NCBI GenBank assembly: GCA_028822845.1
Contig: JAPKCS010000002.1
Location: 1 to 64,000 of the forward strand
Length of the DNA stretch: 64,000 nt
Origin: Candidatus Poseidoniaceae archaeon
GTDB taxonomy: Archaea; Thermoplasmatota; Poseidoniia; Poseidoniales; Poseidoniaceae
Reading direction: 5' to 3'
The position numbers and the translations under genes are program-made. The notes below the pieces were generated by a model, which was given only the letters and a program-made list of their open reading frames with translations, was not told the origin of the DNA and did not search any database. Positions 57,724 to 64,000 of this stretch are shown in pieces. How positions within the stretch are numbered: the stretch's first letter is position 1; each line of letters opens with the position of its first letter.

Positions 57724-60700
57724 GCCCAAAACCTGCGGGTTCGGGCGTATTCGATTTCAGCGTTGTGAATGGCTTCCAGCAACCCTTCCATGTTGTTGCG
57801 CTGGACCTTTCGTAACAAGCGTTGAGCGGTTGCTTCACCCACGCCTCTGCCCATCAAACAAACCACCGCTTCATAGCCTCGATTTTGAACAATAGCTGCG
57901 TTTTTCATCATTCGCCCCTGATCTTTTTCATCTTCCGATGCAACCCATCCTTCGAGCATGCTCTGCATGCCTTCTCGGGCGCATGCAAGCATGGTGCCGG
58001 AACACTTTGAGCATCGTTTGATGTCCTTTATTTCATTGAATCGAGCCACTCGGAACCTTCGAATGTTCTTGCATCGAAGGCAGCATAGGACTGCACGTTC
58101 ATTGACCAGGCGAGTTTTCAATTTTTCACGAACGGCGGCGTTGTCCCAATTGGGCAGCAGTAAATCCCTGCTTGAACGGTTGGAAACGCCCATTGGGCCG
58201 CTCGCCGATACTTCGAGCACAATCAAGCCTGTTTGAATGGCGTGCAACACATCGCGTGCTCCGAGAACATCCATGCGTTCGTGGAATAATTTGTCGAGCA
58301 CTTCCTCCATGACGACGGTGCCACGGTACTTTCGAAGCAAGGCTTGAAGGTTGATTTTCCGGGGGTCAACACCATGCCTCAGGATGCCAAACGTCTTGGC
58401 CACTTGGGCAAACCTCCAACGGACCTGCCTTGAATTTGGCAATGTTACGCTCAGCAGACCTTGCAATGCATCAGGCGGTGTTTCTTTCAGCCATCCTATG
58501 ATGTGTTCAGCATGTATGTCGCCAGTTTGCAGGCTGATTCGGGTTGGTTCATTGACCAAACGCCCCCACTTTCCCGTTTTGGTCGAAGCCATTGCCATGA
58601 GGAAATGGCCAAGCGCTTCATTGATTCGAGAACCGTGGCAGGAGTTGATGACGATTGCATCATCGCGTTCCTCAATGGTCATTTTCCGGTCGGTCGCTAG
58701 CACGCCTGTGGCTTCAAGATGGTTGGTAATCGTTTCAGCCATCATGCCCAATGCTTCGTCATCGATGGGGTGTTCTTGAAGGGTTGAATTCCGGCCCGCA
58801 AAGAGTGCATTGACGTCAATCGCATCCGATGTGTCCTCGAGGTCCGATTCGTACAAACCGAGGTCTTCTGCGACCAAATGCCGCAAGCGTCCAATGTCCC
58901 TAGCGATGGCTTTTGGGACCGGCGGTAATTCGCCAACCCATTGAGGGGCATTGGCTTGGTCAGAAACTGGCGTGACAAGAAGTTCTGACTGTTCGGGGTC
59001 AGCATCAATGATCATCCATGTGCGCCCCGCCATGACAAATTGTCTTCGGTGCCCATCGTCGTCTTCACCGCTGTCATTGAGGGACAGAACAAACGCCTCG
59101 TCGACGTTTCCAAGGGTCCGACGCGTGACGGCATCCCGGACTCGGTAGGATTGCTTATCGGGGATCATCGAGAGGTGATTGCTCACCCATTGGCGCGTAC
59201 GACCTGCGGTTGAGAACCATCCCTTGGCGAACAGTTCGGGAACAGGAACCTCGAGGGATTTGATTTCCTTTGAAATTTCTTCTTCAGGGACATTGTACCT
59301 GGGGCGCTCTTCCGGTAAGGTCAATTTTTTGGCCAGGGCTTCGGCTTGAGCGAGCGCGTAGACCTTTGCAGGCCACCTGTACCATGGGACTTCCTTTGGA
59401 TCGGGTGTGTGGCGGATGATCCAACTGTCAGCGAGAACCTTGAGGATTGCTTCGGTGTCATGGCGGTTCCAACCTTGGAATTGACTGGCATTGCCAATGA
59501 TTTCAGTTGCCGTATCGATGGGAACAGCATTGTGAGAGTGGGCCATCAAGACCAGTTGATTGGCAACCACGGTTTTTGGACGGTCGCGCCATTCCACAGG
59601 TTCGATTTCGCCAAAAATGGCTCGGCGAGCAACAACGGCTCCTTCGGCGATTTCATCAGCATCCCAGGCGAGCAAATGACCACGGCCGACACCACCTAAT
59701 CGGTGATCTGCTCGTCCAACCCGTTGCAACATTCGGTCAACAGAGCGAGGGCTTTTGACTTGGATAATGCGTTGAATCTTTCCAACATCGATTCCAAGTT
59801 CAAGGCTTGATGTGCACACCAGTCCGGCAAGATCACCTGCTCTTAACCGGTCTTCCATGTCTTGGCGTGTCTCGGCTGCAAGTGAACCATGGTGAACCCC
59901 AATTTGGACATCAGGAGCCATTGTTTGGAGTCTGTTCGCGATGGTTTCAGCATCGTTTCTGCTGTTGACGAACACCAAACACGGAGGTTCGGTTCGAAGA
60001 ACTTGAATCAAGCGTCGGAAACTGGCGTGAACCCGTGGCGTGACGCCGAGTTCGATCCCACCGACTTCGTCTTCAGCAAGCGGTTGAGCGCATTCAACGG
60101 TGATTTCTGTGCTGCGGTCTCCCATTGCGATGATGGCTTCTCCTCGTTTAGGGGAAAGCCATTTGGCAACAGCTTCAGGATTCCCAACCGTTGCTGAAAG
60201 TCCAATACGTTGTACGGTTCGTCCGGAAAGTGCCTCCAATCGAGCAAGACCGAGGGACAATTGCCAACCCCGTTCACTGGCAGCCAAATCATGCACTTCG
60301 TCGATGATGACAGCACGGACGCTTCCCAACAGTTTTCGCAGGTTTTTCCCTGTGAACATCAATTGGAATGTCTCAGGAGTGGTGACAAGCAAGTGCGGTG
60401 GTTTCCGGGTCTGCCTCGCTCGTTCGCTTTGAGTCGTGTCGCCGTGACGCAACCCAATTTTGAGGCCAACAGCACCGGCGATTTCTTCCAGTCTTCGGTC
60501 AACGTCTCGGTTGAGTGCTCGCAACGGCGTGATGTAGAGAATAGCCAACGGATCCCATGCTTCACTTAGGCAGCGATGGAGCATAGGTAGGACGGCTGTA
60601 AGGGTCTTTCCAGAGCCTGTTGGTGCGACAATGATGCGGTCTTCGCCTGCGCACAATTCTGGTAAAGCTGCTGTTTGAACGGGTGTCGGTACCCAACCAC

Positions 60701-60755
60701 GCTCTTCGAGGGAATCAGCGAGGCGTTTGTCGAGGATTGAAAACACACCAGACAT
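57720..60755 (-). CDS. lhr: Lhr-family DEAD/DEAH-box helicase
   Basis: IIVAPTGSGKTLTAVLPML...VIIDEVHDLAASERG...RIGLSATVGNPEAVAKWL...SPRSVDRMLQRVGRADHR; C-terminal Zn-ribbon (CLRCKN...CSKC) and helix-hairpin-helix-like end. Confidence 0.94.
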   Translation of the reverse strand: MSGVFSILDKRLADSLEERGWVPTPVQTAALPELCAGEDRIIVAPTGSGKTLTAVLPMLHRCLSEAWDPLAILYITPLRALNRDVDRRLEEIAGAVGLKIGLRHGDTTQSERARQTRKPPHLLVTTPETFQLMFTGKNLRKLLGSVRAVIIDEVHDLAASERGWQLSLGLARLEALSGRTVQRIGLSATVGNPEAVAKWLSPKRGEAIIAMGDRSTEITVECAQPLAEDEVGGIELGVTPRVHASFRRLIQVLRTEPPCLVFVNSRNDAETIANRLQTMAPDVQIGVHHGSLAAETRQDMEDRLRAGDLAGLVCTSSLELGIDVGKIQRIIQVKSPRSVDRMLQRVGRADHRLGGVGRGHLLAWDADEIAEGAVVARRAIFGEIEPVEWRDRPKTVVANQLVLMAHSHNAVPIDTATEIIGNASQFQGWNRHDTEAILKVLADSWIIRHTPDPKEVPWYRWPAKVYALAQAEALAKKLTLPEERPRYNVPEEEISKEIKSLEVPVPELFAKGWFSTAGRTRQWVSNHLSMIPDKQSYRVRDAVTRRTLGNVDEAFVLSLNDSGEDDDGHRRQFVMAGRTWMIIDADPEQSELLVTPVSDQANAPQWVGELPPVPKAIARDIGRLRHLVAEDLGLYESDLEDTSDAIDVNALFAGRNSTLQEHPIDDEALGMMAETITNHLEATGVLATDRKMTIEERDDAIVINSCHGSRINEALGHFLMAMASTKTGKWGRLVNEPTRISLQTGDIHAEHIIGWLKETPPDALQGLLSVTLPNSRQVRWRFAQVAKTFGILRHGVDPRKINLQALLRKYRGTVVMEEVLDKLFHERMDVLGARDVLHAIQTGLIVLEVSASGPMGVSNRSSRDLLLPNWDNAAVREKLKTRLVNERAVLCCLRCKNIRRFRVARFNEIKDIKRCSKCSGTMLACAREGMQSMLEGWVASEDEKDQGRMMKNAAIVQNRGYEAVVCLMGRGVGEATAQRLLRKVQRNNMEGLLEAIHNAEIEYARTRRFWA

Positions 60756-60855
60756 ACTCTCCTCACCCTCTTCGAGTGGTCCTCGTGCCGACCTCTTTTG
60801 AGGATTTGCAGTGCCCCATGGATGGTGAGTTCAACGAAAAACGGTGGACTGGTCT

Positions 60856-63800
60856 TCAGTCGTCATCGAATTCGTCTTCATCCTCTTGGTCTTCTTCCTC
60901 TTCCCAATCTTCTTCTTCTTCAAAGAGGCCTTTGCTGTGGTCGATGCTTGTGCGAGCGGCAATGGTAGCAACGCCAATCAAGACGAAGATGGATGTAACT
61001 ACGAAGATCCAAATCAACGGGTTTTCTCGTGGAGAGTCGAACCAGCCAAGGTACATTGGGTAGGCGAGTTCAACAGAATGCTCGGCGCTGTTGTCATCAT
61101 CGTTGACTTCGACAATCAGATTGTCTCGGTCCACTACGACACGCAAGCGATCGACGCTTGTGGCCTTCCAAGTGGAGGTGACCTCGATGATTTCACCAGA
61201 GTCAATACCGGCTAATGTGATTTCATCAAACGGTTCGTCCTCATTGCCAGCATAGAAACTGACCTTGAATGGAGCGTTGGTATCGCCGCCTGTGTTGATC
61301 ACCTTGGCGGTGACATCGACGCTTGAGCCAGGCGAGACGTGGTCATCAGAAAGATCGATTGAACGAACCCGCAACTCTGGTCCAACAGCACCCAATCGAA
61401 TCCATTGCCGTTCAAAGTCAGTGTCATCGACAGCGAGTTCGGGCACAGGGCTTGCTTCAGAGTTGGACACGACTGGGAATTGGTTGCCTGCCGCATCGTA
61501 GCCGCTGACATAGAAGCCAACAAAGTCGCCGACTTGAGGTGTGATACGCCCACCGTCTGTGAGGTCAACAGCACCTGTCCAAATGACATTCTGTCCTTCT
61601 TGTTGCATACCGAGCAGGGTTGATCCAGCCCCGATGGTCACCGTTCGGGTCGCATCACGCATGACCCAGTGGACCATTTGCCTCGAACCCGTAAGATCGG
61701 CATCTTCTGTGCCGTGAAATTCAACAGGGACAAAGGTTAGGTCATTGTTAGCAGAGATATCGATGATGTTGAGCGGACTTGTTCGCTTTACTACGCGTGG
61801 TGCAGCATCATCCACAGTGACTTGGAGTGTGGTTGATACCAACGTACCTGTCATGTCTTCACCGCGTCCGGGGATGTTGGTGATCGAGATTAAGCAGGTC
61901 CGGGTCGGCGATGATTGAAGGGTGCTTGCAGCTGAAAGAGGCACTTCAACAGAGTATTCACCTTGGGCGGTGAGGGAACCATCGCTCCACATTTTCTCTC
62001 CATCAAACACTTCGACAAGGATACCGACGTCCCGAGGTGCAGGTACGCTGCTCCCCTCATAGACCACAGTTCCAGTGAATGCGAGCCGGTCATCCTTACG
62101 AACACGGCTGCCGTCAGCGACCTGTCCTGTGCGGGGTTCACTGATGTCTTCGACCAAGTAATCACTCGGAGCCAACATCAGATCATTTTCAACTCGGAAG
62201 GTGTGTTCCAGAAGCAAAATTCGGTCTTCATAGGGAGACCCTCGTTCTTTGTAAATCAAAGCGACATCACCCATTTCTTCATCAGGCCAATCCCATCCAA
62301 TTTCAAAGTGGAAGGCCAATTGTATCCATGGTAGACCAGATTCATTCGTGGTTTCATGCATAGCACTGGACGACATCAAGGTGATGAAGTCACTTTCAGA
62401 CCAGAAGGTGTCGTTCATGCCCGAATAGGAGATGCGTTGTGCATCCCTCAACGGGTTCGGTCCTTCAAAGTCAAAGACAAGGGAAATGTGTTCGAAATCA
62501 ATGGCGGTGTTGGCGTCAATGAAACCAAGCGTGATCGTTTGTTCCATGCCTGCAAAAATCGGGGCATTGTCTTGGTGACCAACCCACTCCAGTCCGGTGT
62601 ATACTGCACTGGAATCCTTGCGTGTTCGGAAGGTTGCATCATCGCGGTCGAACCCAGCTTCTGATTCAAACATCATGACTTCATCATCGTTGCCAATGGC
62701 GGAAAAGAACAACGAATTACCAGCTTGGTCGCCACCGGACCAGAAGTAGGACACACGGCCCATGTTTGGGTTTCGTGAATGGTCGATGGTTGTGATGAAC
62801 CACTTGTTCTTGGCTTCAGAGGTGTTGTGCACGCTCTTGAGAGCATATTCTTGAGGGTCTGCTTCACCGTTTCTGTTGGTGTCGTGATCTGCTTCAACCC
62901 AATACATCAGGTCGAGGCTCATCGGATGGCCAACATCGTCATTGACCATGACTTTGATTTCTTGCTGAGTGCTTGCCGCTTCATAGCCATCGTCAACAGG
63001 TGCGTTGTCCATTCGCTCAGGTGAGGTCGCATCGACCTTGTAGGTGCGTTGCCAATCGCTGTTGGAGGCCATCACATGGGTCGGGTCGCGTTCATTGTAG
63101 GTCTGTACCTCATAGGTCAAGCCGTCGGGAACATCAATTTCTGGAAGGTCGATTCCGATGAAGAACGTACCGTTGTTGTTGGTGGTGTCGCGTGCCGTGC
63201 TTTCCACCCAACCGTTTCGAGAAATGCGAACGTCAAAAGCGCTGTCTTTCGGTGCGTCTTCTGTGTTTTGGAACCACATTGCTCCTTGGAAGTAGAGGGT
63301 TTCTCCTGCTGCAACCCATGTGTTGTCAGGTACATCATCCATGGTAAGTTGACCATCATTGTCCCTCACCTTGAGCCAACCGAGGCCGAAACTACGGTTG
63401 ACTTCCATTGTGTAATCGCTGAGTAAATCAAGCGGTGAATAGCCTGCAGAGCCACTGTTGTCGAGGCATCCAGTCTTGAACCGGACTGCATTTTGATCAG
63501 GGAATTCAGACGTTACGTGGAACACCCAGTGGATTTCAAGGATTCCGTTATTTTCTGCCGACCATGAACTTGCATCCATTTCGATGTAATCTTCAGGGTC
63601 GTTTGGATCAGGGAAGATGTCCCCGTTCTGCCAGGTCATGGTTGGGTTCTTGGCGATGGAATTGGTTTGTAGGGTAAGTGTGGCTTCAGCCATGTTCGTT
63701 GCGTCTTCACCGATGATGTGCCGGGTGACGACTTCGTATGGTTGAAGGCGCTCATGGAGCACTTCGCCAACTGGTATTTGGATGTCAAGATTGATGGTAT

Positions 63801-64000
63801 TGACGGTGTAGGTGATCGAGAACGATTCCAGCGTCAGCACTCCAGAAGATGCAGAGACCAAACCAATCGAAAGATTAGCGATCCCGGCCCCGGTGTCAGG
63901 AATCCGGTCGTTCAGGCATTTGAGGAGGTTGTTGACTCCGGAAGAAACCGTTTGGTCTGTCACCGTGATTGGGCCAAGTAAGGCGCCGTCAGCTGCAGGT
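60856..64000 (-). CDS. Large cell-surface protein with CARDB-like domain and C-terminal TM, 5' truncated by window end
   Basis: Frame open through 64000 (PAADGALLGPITVTDQTV...); CARDB-like LSDDHVSPGSSVDVTAKVINTGGDTNAPFKVSFYAGNEDEPFDEITL; TM YLGWFDSPRENPLIWIFVVTSIFVLIGVATIAA; acidic C-term tail. Confidence 0.85.
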   Translation of the reverse strand, partial: PAADGALLGPITVTDQTVSSGVNNLLKCLNDRIPDTGAGIANLSIGLVSASSGVLTLESFSITYTVNTINLDIQIPVGEVLHERLQPYEVVTRHIIGEDATNMAEATLTLQTNSIAKNPTMTWQNGDIFPDPNDPEDYIEMDASSWSAENNGILEIHWVFHVTSEFPDQNAVRFKTGCLDNSGSAGYSPLDLLSDYTMEVNRSFGLGWLKVRDNDGQLTMDDVPDNTWVAAGETLYFQGAMWFQNTEDAPKDSAFDVRISRNGWVESTARDTTNNNGTFFIGIDLPEIDVPDGLTYEVQTYNERDPTHVMASNSDWQRTYKVDATSPERMDNAPVDDGYEAASTQQEIKVMVNDDVGHPMSLDLMYWVEADHDTNRNGEADPQEYALKSVHNTSEAKNKWFITTIDHSRNPNMGRVSYFWSGGDQAGNSLFFSAIGNDDEVMMFESEAGFDRDDATFRTRKDSSAVYTGLEWVGHQDNAPIFAGMEQTITLGFIDANTAIDFEHISLVFDFEGPNPLRDAQRISYSGMNDTFWSESDFITLMSSSAMHETTNESGLPWIQLAFHFEIGWDWPDEEMGDVALIYKERGSPYEDRILLLEHTFRVENDLMLAPSDYLVEDISEPRTGQVADGSRVRKDDRLAFTGTVVYEGSSVPAPRDVGILVEVFDGEKMWSDGSLTAQGEYSVEVPLSAASTLQSSPTRTCLISITNIPGRGEDMTGTLVSTTLQVTVDDAAPRVVKRTSPLNIIDISANNDLTFVPVEFHGTEDADLTGSRQMVHWVMRDATRTVTIGAGSTLLGMQQEGQNVIWTGAVDLTDGGRITPQVGDFVGFYVSGYDAAGNQFPVVSNSEASPVPELAVDDTDFERQWIRLGAVGPELRVRSIDLSDDHVSPGSSVDVTAKVINTGGDTNAPFKVSFYAGNEDEPFDEITLAGIDSGEIIEVTSTWKATSVDRLRVVVDRDNLIVEVNDDDNSAEHSVELAYPMYLGWFDSPRENPLIWIFVVTSIFVLIGVATIAARTSIDHSKGLFEEEEDWEEEEDQEDEDEFDDD

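Noticed and set aside
2389-62326. Single CAATTG sites (e.g. 2389, 4127, 9153, 12529, 24594, 32510, 48753, 55041, 58144)
   Set aside because: Isolated palindromes expected by chance; lack a second half-site at 20-21 bp and the A/T-rich spacer

Overview
Gene-dense (~90% coding) archaeal chromosome segment. Gene content fits a marine euryarchaeon of the Marine Group II / Poseidoniales type: aEF1A-S10, the L7Ae-S28e-L24e-NDK-aIF5B cluster, GINS, deoxyhypusine synthase, geranylgeranyl reductase, DUF63, Lhr helicase, and several giant secreted, membrane-anchored surface proteins. That lineage call is an inference from gene content; no search was run. I support about 48 protein genes and 2 tRNAs (Leu-CAA, Ile-GAU). 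No rRNA, CRISPR array, transposase or prophage was seen. The most unusual signal is a DNA motif rather than a gene. It is a paired (C/T)AATTG...CAATTG element, with the two halves 20-21 bp apart (about two helical turns) and an A/T-rich spacer. It occurs six times between 28.4 and 50.8 kb, in intergenic DNA and inside unrelated CDSs (often in linkers), with extra half-sites in an AT-rich ~490 bp intergenic region at 28.06-28.55 kb. Other items worth follow-up: a presenilin/SPP-type GxGD protease with a ~380-aa extracytoplasmic insertion; an FKBP with a His-Asp tail and SAP domain; an exported, membrane-anchored M24 peptidase; a ParA/RHH operon; a stem-loop covering the Shine-Dalgarno of a 2133-aa surface protein; a PI-PLC-like lipoprotein; a 57-aa PGF-CTERM-like protein with no signal peptide; and a leucine-catabolism type MCC operon.
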